Shown here piece by piece: positions 35,074-43,489 of a stretch of DNA of 64,000 bases (within the stretch, counting starts at the first letter, position 1; each line of letters begins with the position of its first letter). This stretch comes from Robiginitalea biformata HTCC2501 (lineage in GTDB: Bacteria > Bacteroidota > Bacteroidia > Flavobacteriales > Flavobacteriaceae). Made by a program: the position numbers and the translations under genes. Under the pieces are notes generated by a model. It was not told where the DNA came from, ran no database searches, and worked only from the letters and a program-made list of their open reading frames with translations. Location: assembly GCF_000024125.1 (NCBI RefSeq), contig NC_013222.1, positions 1,776,501 to 1,840,500 on the forward strand. The letters run 5' to 3'.

Positions 35074-36484
35074 AACGCTGATCCTTGCCCTCCTGTTGGG
35101 GTGGCAGGCCGGGTACGCCCAAAAGTCTAAAACGTACAAGGAGTCTTTCAGTGTGGAACCGGATGTGGAAGTGGCCCTCAATACAAGCCATGCGGACATC
35201 GAATTCGAGACCTGGAACCGGAATGAAGTGTCCGTGGAAGCTGTGATCACCCTGGAAGGCGCCACCGAGGAAGAAGCTGCCGCCTATTTTGAAAACGGCG
35301 GGGTAGAAATTTTGGGCAACAGCTCCCGGGTTGAGGTGAGTACCCGCGCAGGGAATAATTGGTCCTTTCGATTTAACGGGGATTTCAACATGGGAGACAT
35401 GGATTTCGTCATGCCGGAGATCCCGGATATCGAGCCGATCCTCGCGGACATCCAGATCCCGGATATCGGACCCGTCCTGGAGGGAATGGAGTTGCCGCCC
35501 ATGCCGCCCATCCCTTTCCAGAGTTTCGACTACGAGGCTTTTGAGAAAGAAGGTGAGGCGTATATGAAGCGTTGGAAAAAGGAATTCGACAAGAAATTCG
35601 ACAAGGAATACCAGCAGCGACTGGAGGAGTGGTCCAAGCGGGTGGCAGAACGCGCCAAAGCCATGGAGTCCCGGATAGAAGCACAGGAAGAGCGGCGCCA
35701 GGAACAAATGGAGCGGCGTGCGGAAATGATGGAACAGCGGGCCGAACAGCGCGAGCGGGCCCAGCGCGCCCGGGAAGAAGCCAGGGCGAAGCTGGCCGAG
35801 GCGCGGGAACGCGTCCGGGAGGATCGGGACCGTTCGCGGGTATTCTTTATGCAGGGGGAATCCGGAAACGGGAAGTACAACATCAAGAAAACCATCCGGA
35901 TCAAAATGCCCAAAGGCGCCCGCCTGAAACTGAATGTGCGGCACGGGGAGGTGAAACTGGCCGAAAACTCGCTGAACATCCGGGCCACCCTGAATTATGC
36001 CAGCCTGAGTGCAGCGACTATCGAGGGGGAACAGACCTTTGTGGAAGCCCGGTATTCCCCCATCGCCGTGAAGGCGTGGAACAGCGGCCGCCTCAGCGCG
36101 GATTTTTCGGAGGATGTGAAGCTAAATGAAGTGGGCCGGCTCGACTTGTCGGCCACTTCATCCCAGGTGACCATCGACCGGCTGCTTCGGCAGGCGTCTA
36201 TCAGGAACAACCTCGGGGGGGTAAGCATCGGGTACATTTCCGAAGATTTCAAGGACATGACCATTTCCGTAGACAACGGGCAACTGGCCGTGCAACTTCC
36301 CGACGGCTCCTACCGGATCAGCGTACAGAAGCGGGATTCCCGCGTGGATTACCCGGGTTACATCATCTGGGAAGGCACCGAATCGGCGACCACGGGCACC
36401 CGTAAAGGGTACCACCTTGCCCGAGACGCCGGAAGTTCCATCGTTATCAATGCCTCCTACAGCGACGTAAAACTGAATCGCTGA
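35045..36484 (+). CDS. Secreted protein with coiled coil and DUF4097-like domain
   Basis: 479 residues with a signal peptide (ending near GYAQ, residue 26). Residues 27-110 form a strand-rich domain (VALNTSHADIEFETW), followed by an acidic, Pro- and Met-rich stretch with repeated PDI (about 115-155), then a highly charged helix (about 165-275, runs of Glu, Arg, Gln and Met). The last 190 residues are again a strand-rich repeat domain like the DUF4097 adhesin (LKLNVRHGEVKLAENSLNI). It overlaps the preceding gene by 29 bp. Likely envelope-located; role unknown. Confidence 0.7.
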   Translation: MNQSVATASKTLILALLLGWQAGYAQKSKTYKESFSVEPDVEVALNTSHADIEFETWNRNEVSVEAVITLEGATEEEAAAYFENGGVEILGNSSRVEVSTRAGNNWSFRFNGDFNMGDMDFVMPEIPDIEPILADIQIPDIGPVLEGMELPPMPPIPFQSFDYEAFEKEGEAYMKRWKKEFDKKFDKEYQQRLEEWSKRVAERAKAMESRIEAQEERRQEQMERRAEMMEQRAEQRERAQRAREEARAKLAEARERVREDRDRSRVFFMQGESGNGKYNIKKTIRIKMPKGARLKLNVRHGEVKLAENSLNIRATLNYASLSAATIEGEQTFVEARYSPIAVKAWNSGRLSADFSEDVKLNEVGRLDLSATSSQVTIDRLLRQASIRNNLGGVSIGYISEDFKDMTISVDNGQLAVQLPDGSYRISVQKRDSRVDYPGYIIWEGTESATTGTRKGYHLARDAGSSIVINASYSDVKLNR

Positions 36485-36519
36485 CCCACTTTCCTTAACG
36501 CGGCAGCAAACCCCGCTGT

Positions 36520-36611
36520 GCGCCCGGCAGCCCGAATCTCCGGGCAGGCCGAAGCCCGATTCCCCGGGCAGGCCGAAAAGTCGATTCCCCGGACGGGCCG
36601 AAACCCGGTTT
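36520..36611. repeat. GC-rich imperfect tandem repeat, about 24 bp unit
   Basis: Three to four imperfect copies of a roughly 24-25 bp unit containing GGGCAGGCCGAA followed by GATTCCCC lie in the gap between the sigma-operon gene and msrA. It ends 2 bp before the msrA stop. Copies begin near 36520, 36542, 36566 and 36591. It could be a bidirectional terminator region or slippage product. Confidence 0.5.
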
Positions 36612-36613
36612 AC

Positions 36614-37306
36614 TTAATGAATGTCCTCTTTGAGGAAATCCTGAAAATTGGCCTTAAACCTGTTGAGCCTCGGGACGGAGACATTTTGGATGTACGGGTT
36701 ATCCGGATGCTTTCGTTCGTAATCCTGGTGGTATTCCTCGGCCTTGTAAAATTGGGTGAGGGGGGATACCTCGGTCACAATTGGCCGGTCGTAGACCCGC
36801 TGTTCTTCGAGCGCCTCCATATAGGCGGTGATAATCTGGCGCTCGGAATCATTTTCGTAAAATGCGATTGACCGGTACTGGGGGCCCCGGTCCGGTCCCT
36901 GACGGTTCGGCGTGGTCGGGTCGTGGGACCCGAAGAATACCTGGACGAGTTCAAAAAAGCTCACCACTTCCGGGTCGTAGTATACCTTCACGGCCTCTGC
37001 ATGGGTGGTACGCCCGTAGCTGACCTGCTCGTAGGTGGGGTTTTCCTCCGTTCCGCCCGCATACCCCGATTCGGCTTCTGCAACGCCTTTGACGCTCTCA
37101 AAAATGGCCTCAACGCACCAGAAACAACCGCTGGCAAAATAGGCAGTTTCGTAGGCCGAGAGGTCTTGTGGGACTTCTTTTTCCATTTGCGGGGCAGTAG
37201 CCTGGCGACCCGATTCGGCAGTTTCGCCCTTTTTCGCTTTGGTCTGGCAGGAAATGGCCAGGATCAACCCGGCTGTTAGCAACAGGCTTCTCTTGATGTT
37301 TTTCAT
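36614..37306 (-). CDS. msrA: Peptide methionine sulfoxide reductase MsrA, lipoprotein
   Basis: Reduces the S epimer of methionine sulfoxide in proteins. The 230 residues include a lipoprotein signal (LAISC, C20), a linker, and the catalytic GCFWC motif followed by VEAIFESVKGV, with GYAGGTEENPTYEQV and the QYRS motif. The catalytic Cys is the first of GCFWC. A lipidated or exported form fits repair of envelope proteins. Confidence 0.92.
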   Translation of the reverse strand: MKNIKRSLLLTAGLILAISCQTKAKKGETAESGRQATAPQMEKEVPQDLSAYETAYFASGCFWCVEAIFESVKGVAEAESGYAGGTEENPTYEQVSYGRTTHAEAVKVYYDPEVVSFFELVQVFFGSHDPTTPNRQGPDRGPQYRSIAFYENDSERQIITAYMEALEEQRVYDRPIVTEVSPLTQFYKAEEYHQDYERKHPDNPYIQNVSVPRLNRFKANFQDFLKEDIH

Positions 37307-37485
37307 AGTAGTTACAATTTTTTTCAGGGCAGGTTGTATCAGTTCCCAATATACGAAGGGACACCGAGGAAGACCCCTAAATCGCTGTTAAAGGAATACC
37401 TCATGGAGGCCCGCCGTTAAAATGGTCGCATCCCATCCCGGATACTTACAGGGAATCCGGGCATTTCCCGCGGAACCGGGAGGAA

Positions 37486-38169
37486 ATGGGGTGGCATCCG
37501 TGGGTCCGGGTACCGGTGAATCGGGATTTTCGCGATATTCGCCTTGTGAAATCCCGGATACTCCCCATACTGGACATTCCCTACAGCCCGGAAGCCTACC
37601 GGCGAATCCAGCTGGGAGGACTGGGCCCGGAGGCGTACCGCGGCTACCTGGAGGGTTTTTTCAGGGAGAGCGGAGCCCGGGTGGCGTACGGGGGGTATAT
37701 GGAGAACCGGAGCCTGTATGCGGCGTACGCCCATTTCGGGACGACAGGCCAGGCTGCGAGGACCCTCCACCTGGGCCTGGACCTCTGGGCCCCGGAAGGC
37801 ACCTCGGTACGCGCCCCAAAGGCCGGGCGGGTCCATAGTTGGGGAAACCATAAAAGTGCCGGTGACTACGGGCCGGTAATCCTGATGGAACACGAGACGG
37901 CAGGCGGCCCGATACACACCTTGTACGGACACCTGAGCCCGGATGACCTGCGGGGCCTCCGCCCGGGCCGGCGAGTGCGTGCCGGCGAGATCATCGGGCA
38001 TCTGGGCGGGGAATCCGATAACGGGGGGTACTGGCCCCACCTGCATTTCAAGGTCATCCACGACCTGCAGGGCTACTCCGGGGACTATCCCGGGGTCACC
38101 GATGCCGGAAACCGCGCCTTTTTCGAAAGGAATTGCCCGGATCCGGCCCTTTTCCTTGGCTTACCCTAG
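37486..38169 (+). CDS. M23 family metallopeptidase
   Basis: 227 residues with the LytM/M23 zinc site: HLGLDLW (His and Asp ligands), LYGHLS and HLHFKVI (HxH). Family members cleave peptidoglycan peptide cross-links or act on surface proteins. No signal peptide is visible at ATG 37486; GTG 37546 (VKSRILPILDIP) is a possible later start. Without export it is odd for an endopeptidase, so the N-terminus deserves care. Confidence 0.8.
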   Translation: MGWHPWVRVPVNRDFRDIRLVKSRILPILDIPYSPEAYRRIQLGGLGPEAYRGYLEGFFRESGARVAYGGYMENRSLYAAYAHFGTTGQAARTLHLGLDLWAPEGTSVRAPKAGRVHSWGNHKSAGDYGPVILMEHETAGGPIHTLYGHLSPDDLRGLRPGRRVRAGEIIGHLGGESDNGGYWPHLHFKVIHDLQGYSGDYPGVTDAGNRAFFERNCPDPALFLGLP

Positions 38170-38208
38170 TTAAAAATACCGACGAAATGCACGTTCCGTC
38201 GCCCAGGT

Positions 38209-38353
38209 GAATTTGGGGGCCGTGCCGTTTATCGATGATTTTTTACACCCTGACCGTTTATCGGTCGAATACCGAAAAATAAGGGGATTTCAGCGATTCA
38301 CAACCGGGTGAAATGCCGACTGCGGAGTTATAATAGTGTAAAGCAACCAAGTC
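38209..38353 (+). promoter_or_regulatory. Conserved upstream block, copy 1
   Basis: Contains direct repeats GCCGTTTAT (38224-38232) and ACCGTTTAT (38253-38261), start-to-start 29 bp, and inverted repeat TCGGT-N5-ACCGA (38261-38275). A TATAATAG element ends about 15 bp before the gene start. The direct repeats fit the described LytTR-regulator half-site [TA][AC][CA]GTTN[AG][TG] except for the first base of one copy; the gap of 20 bp is longer than the reported 12-13 bp. Confidence 0.45.
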
Positions 38354-38599
38354 ATGAAAGCTATTGTAACCATCCTTTTCGTTCTCTTCTTCGGACTGCT
38401 CGCCAACGCTCAGGACAGCGGGGAGCAAAAAGCCGCTACCATCGAAATGGGACTGGTTGAGCTGACAGAGATTGCCGCCCCTGCTGCCGCTGCCACTACC
38501 GGTACTGCAAAAGAAGTTGCCCGCCTGTATCGCCGCAAAGACTCCCGGGTTAAGAAGGAACTGAACTTCGCTACCAAGAAGCACTACCAGATGGCCTGA
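38354..38599 (+). CDS. Small secreted basic peptide, copy 1
   Basis: 81 residues: a typical signal peptide (MKAIVTILFVLFFGLLANAQ) and a mature part of about 61 residues. The middle is variable and Ala/Thr-rich, while the C-terminus is cationic and conserved with copy 2 (EVARLYRR, DSRVKK, LNF, TKKHYQ). I count 53 of 81 identities with copy 2. I recall similar uncharacterised short proteins in other Flavobacteriaceae but cannot verify. Function unknown; signal, adhesin-associated or antimicrobial roles are all open. Confidence 0.78.
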   Translation: MKAIVTILFVLFFGLLANAQDSGEQKAATIEMGLVELTEIAAPAAAATTGTAKEVARLYRRKDSRVKKELNFATKKHYQMA

Positions 38600-38773
38600 T
38601 CAATCCCAGTCCCCTCTGTCCTTGAGAAACCCTCAGATGGACGCAAGTTTAAAGGCGGAAAGGGTTCAGGGTTTATCGGAGGTATCCCACGGATTCCTGT
38701 ATGAATCTCACGGCACAGGTAGAAAACGCCTACAGGTTTTTCATCGATTAACGACCAATTCTTTCGCTGTCCC

Positions 38774-38917
38774 GAATTTGGGGCCCGAACCGTTTGTCGA
38801 TGATTTTTTACACCCTGACCGTTTGTCGGTTGGATACCGAAAAATATGGGGTTTTCAGCGACTCATTTCCGGATATACCCCCTTCGCGGGGTTATCTTAG
38901 TATAAGGAAATCAAGTC
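38774..38917 (+). promoter_or_regulatory. Conserved upstream block, copy 2
   Basis: Repeats the copy-1 block: ACCGTTTGT at 38789-38797 and 38818-38826 (again 29 bp apart) and TCGGT-N5-ACCGA at 38826-38840, with a changed loop but intact arms. A TATCTTAG element, one base from TAnnTTTG, lies about 20 bp before the gene. Both half-sites here fit the LytTR-type pattern fully. Conservation of spacing and arms while neighbouring bases differ argues for function. Confidence 0.45.
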
Positions 38918-39163
38918 ATGAAAACATTCACAACCATCCTCTTTGTACTCTTCTTCGGACTGCTGGCCAACGCCCAGGACAACACCGGGAAAAAAGTTGA
39001 AGCCATCGAAATGGGAATCGTTCAGATGACTGAGATTAGTATTTCCACTGCGTCCGTCGACACTGCCGGAAAGCAGGAAGTTGCCCGCCTCTACCGCCGC
39101 AGCGATTCCCGGGTTAAGAAGGCCCTGAACTTCACCACGAAAAAACACTACCAGATTGCCTGA
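38918..39163 (+). CDS. Small secreted basic peptide, copy 2
   Basis: 81 residues: signal peptide MKTFTTILFVLFFGLLANAQ and a mature part ending in the same cationic segment as copy 1 (EVARLYRR, DSRVKK, LNF, TKKHYQIA). Its stop codon directly abuts the convergent tesA stop (TGATCA), and the same TGATCAA follows copy 1, so copy 1 kept a trace of this junction. That suggests copy 2 is in the ancestral position. Confidence 0.78.
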   Translation: MKTFTTILFVLFFGLLANAQDNTGKKVEAIEMGIVQMTEISISTASVDTAGKQEVARLYRRSDSRVKKALNFTTKKHYQIA

Positions 39164-39922
39164 TCAAGGCCTGGTATCACTGGCCGTACCCGGAGTTTGA
39201 TCCCCCCCGGGCTGCCCCGCCTGCAAAGCTTCCGCCTGCAATACCGGCCCCAGGACTTCCCAGACATTGTCCGCGAGTATCCTGTGGCCTTCGGCCGTAG
39301 GGTGGATGCCGTCCTGTTGGTTGAGTTCGGGGATACCCCCCACGCCGTCCAGTAAAAAGGGGATGAGGTGCAAGTTGTGTTGGGCGGCCAGCTCCGGGAA
39401 AATTTCACGGAATTCCGTGGTGTAGGCCGGCCCCATGTTGGGTGGCAGTTGCATGCCGGCCAAAAGGATGCGGGTGGTAGAATCCGATTCGCGGACGCGT
39501 TCCACAATATCCTTCAGGTTTTTTCGCGTTTCGGAAAGGGGGATGCCGCGGAGCCCGTCGTTGGCGCCGAGTTCCAGTACAAATACAGCTACCGGTTGCC
39601 GGAGTACCCAGTCCAGCCGGTTGGCCCCGCTTGCCGTAGTTTCCCCGCTGAGGCCGGCATTGACTACCTGGTAGTCGTACCCCAGGGAATCGAGGCGTTC
39701 TCCGATTAGTGCCGGGAAAGCCTGCTCGGGCTCCAGGCCCAGGCCGGCGGTAAGGGAATCCCCGAAGAAAAGAATCGTATTCCCGGAACTTTCCCCGGGA
39801 GCCTCTTCCTCGGAAGCCGCGTTTTCTGGAAGCTCTTCAGCTTGTTTTTCGGATGGTTCGCCTTTGCAGGCTACCAGCAGGAAAAGGAATAAAATATAAC
39901 GAAACTTTAAGAGTCCGGACAT
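39164..39922 (-). CDS. tesA: Arylesterase/lysophospholipase TesA-like SGNH lipoprotein
   Basis: 252 residues with lipobox LLVAC (C19), an acidic linker, then the TesA SGNH domain: FFGDSLTAGLG (nucleophile Ser), NAGLSGETTASG, ELGANDGLRG and DGIHPTAEGH (catalytic Asp and His). It is divergent from a YbbA/YbbP-type ABC system, the arrangement known for tesA in Proteobacteria, so lipid-linked export or turnover is the likely context. A Gly/Thr-rich tail of about 15 residues is extra. Confidence 0.88.
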   Translation of the reverse strand: MSGLLKFRYILFLFLLVACKGEPSEKQAEELPENAASEEEAPGESSGNTILFFGDSLTAGLGLEPEQAFPALIGERLDSLGYDYQVVNAGLSGETTASGANRLDWVLRQPVAVFVLELGANDGLRGIPLSETRKNLKDIVERVRESDSTTRILLAGMQLPPNMGPAYTTEFREIFPELAAQHNLHLIPFLLDGVGGIPELNQQDGIHPTAEGHRILADNVWEVLGPVLQAEALQAGQPGGDQTPGTASDTRP

Positions 39923-39994
39923 GGGTTTTTGGGGGGTGTTTTAATTTGTAATGTGTATTTTACGCGCCTTGAAAACGCCAATGAATAGCGACTT

Positions 39995-40681
39995 ATGTCA
40001 AATATATTAAACGTTCGCGAGCTTCGGAAGAGCTATGACAGCGGAGGGAGCGAACTAACCGTCCTGGATGATATTACCTTTTCGGTTCCCGAAGGGACCT
40101 CCTACGCCATTGTAGGGCCCTCCGGGAGTGGGAAAACCACCTTGCTGGGACTTTGCGCCGGCCTGGATGCCACAGACGCGGGCACCGTGGAACTCTGCGG
40201 GGTTTCCCTGGAAAGCCTCAGCGAGGACGAACGGGCTGTGCTGAGAAACCGGAAGGTCGGCTTTATTTTCCAGAACTTCCAATTGTTGCCCACCCTCACC
40301 GCCCTGGAAAACGTGAGCGTACCCCTGGAATTGCGGGGCGAAAAACAGGCGGGCGAACAGGCACGGGAACTCCTGGCAAAAGTAGGCCTGGGGGAACGCG
40401 TGCATCATTATCCCAGTCAGCTTTCCGGCGGGGAACAGCAGCGGGTGGCACTGGCCAGGGCTTTTGCAAACCGGCCGGAGGTACTTTTTGCGGACGAACC
40501 GACTGGGAACCTGGACGAGGAAACCGGAAACCGGGTGGTGCAATTGCTCTTTGACCTGAACAAGGAGGCGGGCACCACGCTGATCATCGTCACCCACGAT
40601 ATGGACCTGGCCCGTCGCTGCGACCGGATGCTTCGGCTCAAAGGGGGCAAGGTTTACCAACGCGAAGAATTGCCCGCCTGA
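39995..40681 (+). CDS. ABC transporter ATP-binding protein (YbbA/LolD-like)
   Basis: 228 residues with Walker [10 protein letters not shown], signature [14 protein letters not shown] and Walker [12 protein letters not shown], the MacB/LolD/FtsE subgroup sequence. Its stop overlaps the permease start (TGATG). It energises the adjacent large permease, probably for release or flipping of a lipophilic molecule or mechanotransmission across the periplasm. Confidence 0.92.
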   Translation: MSNILNVRELRKSYDSGGSELTVLDDITFSVPEGTSYAIVGPSGSGKTTLLGLCAGLDATDAGTVELCGVSLESLSEDERAVLRNRKVGFIFQNFQLLPTLTALENVSVPLELRGEKQAGEQARELLAKVGLGERVHHYPSQLSGGEQQRVALARAFANRPEVLFADEPTGNLDEETGNRVVQLLFDLNKEAGTTLIIVTHDMDLARRCDRMLRLKGGKVYQREELPA

Positions 40682-43239
40682 TGCAGCACAACCAACGGGG
40701 AAATCAAACAGCAGGAGTGCGCTGGCTATTTCGGATGGCCTGGCGCGACGGTCGTGCCAGCCTGAAGCGACTCGTCCTTTTTATGGGGGCAATCGTCCTG
40801 GGGATTGGGGCGTTGGTGGCCATTCAGAATTTTGGCCTCACCCTGGAAAATACCATTGCCGGACAGTCTAAAGAACTGATGGGGGCCGATTACCTCATCG
40901 ATATGGACCACGCCCCTTCCCCGGAATTGCTCGACACGATCCGGCAGGTTCCCGGGGAGTACTGGCAGGAGGTGAATTTTGCCTCCATGGTGGCCTTCCC
41001 GGACCGGGAGGGGACCCGCCTGGTTCGGATCCGGGGGATGGAGGCAGGCTACCCCATTTACGGCGCGCTGGAAACAGAACCGGCCGATGCGGCTGCAAGT
41101 TATCAGAACGAACCGGGGGGCGCCCTCCTGGACGAGTCCCTGATGACGCAGTACAACCTCCGGGCCGGGGATTCCGTGACGATCGGCAACCTGACACTCC
41201 CAATCTCCGGGGGGATTATCTCCGCCCCGGGGAATACCGCCGTCACTACTTCTGTAGCTCCGGTTATCTGGATGCCCTTTTGGAGAATCGAGGAAACCGG
41301 CCTGATCCAGACGGGAAGCCGCGTAGAGTACAATTTTTACTTCAAGGCACCCGAAGGTGCGGATATCGAAGCTATCTATGAGGAATGGGACCCGGTCATG
41401 GACCGGAACAACGCCGATGTGGACCTGCACACAGATACGAGCCAGCGCCTGGGCCGGCGCTTTGAGAATGTCGGCCGTTTCCTGAAACTGGTGGCCTTCG
41501 TGGCCCTGTTGCTCGGCTGTCTCGGCATTGCCAGTTCCGTCCACATCTACATGCGGGAGAAACGACAGTTTATCGCCATCCTGAAATGCATGGGGGCTAC
41601 CCGCCGGCAGACCTTCCAGGTTTTCCTGATACAGATCTGCGGCATCGGCCTGCTGGGCGGCCTGCTCGGGACCGGTATCGGGTTGGCCCTCCAGCAGGTA
41701 TTCCCGATGTTTGTCGCCGATTTCCTGCCCCTGGAACTCGACTGGAGCGCCCACTGGGGCCCCGTGGTCCTGGGTATCCTGCTCGGTTTGGTTATGGCTG
41801 TGCTTTTTGGCCTCCTGCCGCTGCTGGGCACCTGGTTTGTCAGCCCGCTGGCGGCCCTGCGGATCGGGATGAAGAATTCGCGCATCTCCAAAAGGCTGAC
41901 GGCCCTGGTCCTTTTTCTGATCCTCCTGGTGCTCTGGGGGGTATCCACCGGGCTGCTCGGACAGCCGCTCCGCGCTTTGGGCTTTGTGGCCGGCATCGCG
42001 GTGACCTTTTTGATTCTCGCCGGGGTGGCCTGGGGGTGTATGCGGCTGATCCGCAAGTTTTTTCCGCACTCCTGGGGGTTTGAGGCGCGTCAGAGCCTGC
42101 TGAACCTGTTCCGCCCCAATAACCAGACGCTGGTACTCATCCTCGCCATCGGGATCGGGACTTTCCTGATCAGCACCTTGTATTTTACCCAGGATATGTT
42201 GCTGATCCGGGCGGAAGTTGAGGACCAGCGCCCCGAGGCGAACCTGATTCTCCTGGATGTCCAGGCCGAACAACAGGAGGCGGTTGCCGGCACCACCCGC
42301 GACCAGGGGCTGCCGGTTATCGAAAACATTCCCATCGTGACCATGCGCCTGGACCGGATCAAGGACCGCAGGGTGGAGGAAATCCGCAAAGACACGACTT
42401 CTACCATCAACCAGTGGATCCTCTCGCACGAATTCCGTGTGACCTACCGGGATTCGCTGATTGGCTCGGAAACGCTCAGGGAAGGGGAGTGGACCCCCGA
42501 ATATTCGGGCGAAGGCCCGATCCCGGTATCCCTGTCCGACAACGTGGCCCGGGATGCCCAGGTTACCATCGGCGACCGGCTTGTTTTCAATGTCCAGGGC
42601 GTCCTGATGGAAACCGAGGTGGCGAGCATCCGGGAAGTGGACTGGGGCCGATTGCAACTCAACTTTTCAGTGGTTTTCCCCCCGGGCGTATTGGAAAGCG
42701 CCCCCCGATTCCACGTCCTGACGACCCGGGCGCCGGATGCGGGTACATCGGCCAGCCTCCAGCAGACCCTGGTCCGCCTCTATCCGAATATCACCGTACT
42801 GGACATCCGCCAGTTGCTCACGGTGGTCTCCGACATCCTCGACAAAATCGGCTGGGTAATCCGGTTTATGGCATTTTTCAGCATTCTCACGGGCCTGATC
42901 GTCCTGCTGGGCGCTGTCAGGACCAGCAAATACCAGCGTATCCGGGAAAGCGTGCTCTTGCGGACGCTCGGGGCGGAATCCCGGCAGATTGTCCGGATTA
43001 CGGCCCTGGAATACATATTTTTGGGGGGGATCGGCAGCGTCATGGGGGTGTTCCTGGCGTTGGTGGCTACCCAGTTGCTCGCCCTGAATATCTTTGAGAC
43101 TTCCTTTGTGCCTTCCTGGGTGCCGTTTGCCGTCGTGGCACCGGGCATCTGCCTCATGGTATTGGCTATCGGCCTGTTCAACAGCCGGTCGGTGATCAGC
43201 AGCCCCCCGCTGCAGGTTTTGAGGAAAGAAGGGATTTGA
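40681..43239 (+). CDS. FtsX-like ABC permease (YbbP family)
   Basis: 852 residues in the YbbP layout: one N-terminal membrane helix, a periplasmic domain (about 60-260), three helices (about 265-410), a central helix pair, a second periplasmic domain (about 500-720) and three final helices around an FtsX module (RESVLLRTLGAESRQIVRI). The length and two FtsX domains match YbbP rather than LolC/E. Coupled to the ATPase and divergent from tesA. Confidence 0.9.
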   Translation: MQHNQRGNQTAGVRWLFRMAWRDGRASLKRLVLFMGAIVLGIGALVAIQNFGLTLENTIAGQSKELMGADYLIDMDHAPSPELLDTIRQVPGEYWQEVNFASMVAFPDREGTRLVRIRGMEAGYPIYGALETEPADAAASYQNEPGGALLDESLMTQYNLRAGDSVTIGNLTLPISGGIISAPGNTAVTTSVAPVIWMPFWRIEETGLIQTGSRVEYNFYFKAPEGADIEAIYEEWDPVMDRNNADVDLHTDTSQRLGRRFENVGRFLKLVAFVALLLGCLGIASSVHIYMREKRQFIAILKCMGATRRQTFQVFLIQICGIGLLGGLLGTGIGLALQQVFPMFVADFLPLELDWSAHWGPVVLGILLGLVMAVLFGLLPLLGTWFVSPLAALRIGMKNSRISKRLTALVLFLILLVLWGVSTGLLGQPLRALGFVAGIAVTFLILAGVAWGCMRLIRKFFPHSWGFEARQSLLNLFRPNNQTLVLILAIGIGTFLISTLYFTQDMLLIRAEVEDQRPEANLILLDVQAEQQEAVAGTTRDQGLPVIENIPIVTMRLDRIKDRRVEEIRKDTTSTINQWILSHEFRVTYRDSLIGSETLREGEWTPEYSGEGPIPVSLSDNVARDAQVTIGDRLVFNVQGVLMETEVASIREVDWGRLQLNFSVVFPPGVLESAPRFHVLTTRAPDAGTSASLQQTLVRLYPNITVLDIRQLLTVVSDILDKIGWVIRFMAFFSILTGLIVLLGAVRTSKYQRIRESVLLRTLGAESRQIVRITALEYIFLGGIGSVMGVFLALVATQLLALNIFETSFVPSWVPFAVVAPGICLMVLAIGLFNSRSVISSPPLQVLRKEGI

Positions 43240-43489
43240 TACGCGTGTTTGGCGCAGATTCGCACCCGGCAGGACATAACCTGTAACCCAAAGGCAGCGT
43301 ACTGAACAACCAGGCCGAATTATCCTGCCGGAGTGGGAGGAGCGGATCAGCCGGTGCGTATCCTGCATCCACGAGGCTTTATTCTGCGAATTGCGGTACC
43401 ACAATGTAAATTTTCCCGAAGAAAATGAAACACTTTGGCAACTTTTACTACTAACGATATATATTGACTAATTCTTAACACCACAGAAA

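Larger units (their letters stand above)
38209..39163 (+). repeat. Tandem duplication: small-peptide gene with its upstream region
   Basis: Two units of about 390 bp, 38209-38599 and 38774-39163 (offset 565 bp), each consist of about 145 bp of similar upstream DNA plus an 81-codon gene. Similarity begins at GAATTTGGGG and continues past the stop as TGATCAA. The 175 bp between the units are unrelated to the other spacer and hold no gene I can support. Confidence 0.75.

Noticed and set aside
36520..36611. Possible CRISPR repeats
   Set aside because: Units are contiguous and imperfect, with no unique spacers and no cas genes nearby.
38209..39163. Composite transposon or insertion sequence for the duplicated peptide genes
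   Set aside because: No transposase and no terminal inverted repeats around the unit; simple tandem duplication fits better.
40726..42657. Long leftward reading frame of 643 codons antisense to the FtsX-like permease
   Set aside because: Covers a coupled, motif-rich permease gene; composition (Pro, Gln and His rich) is typical of an antisense shadow.
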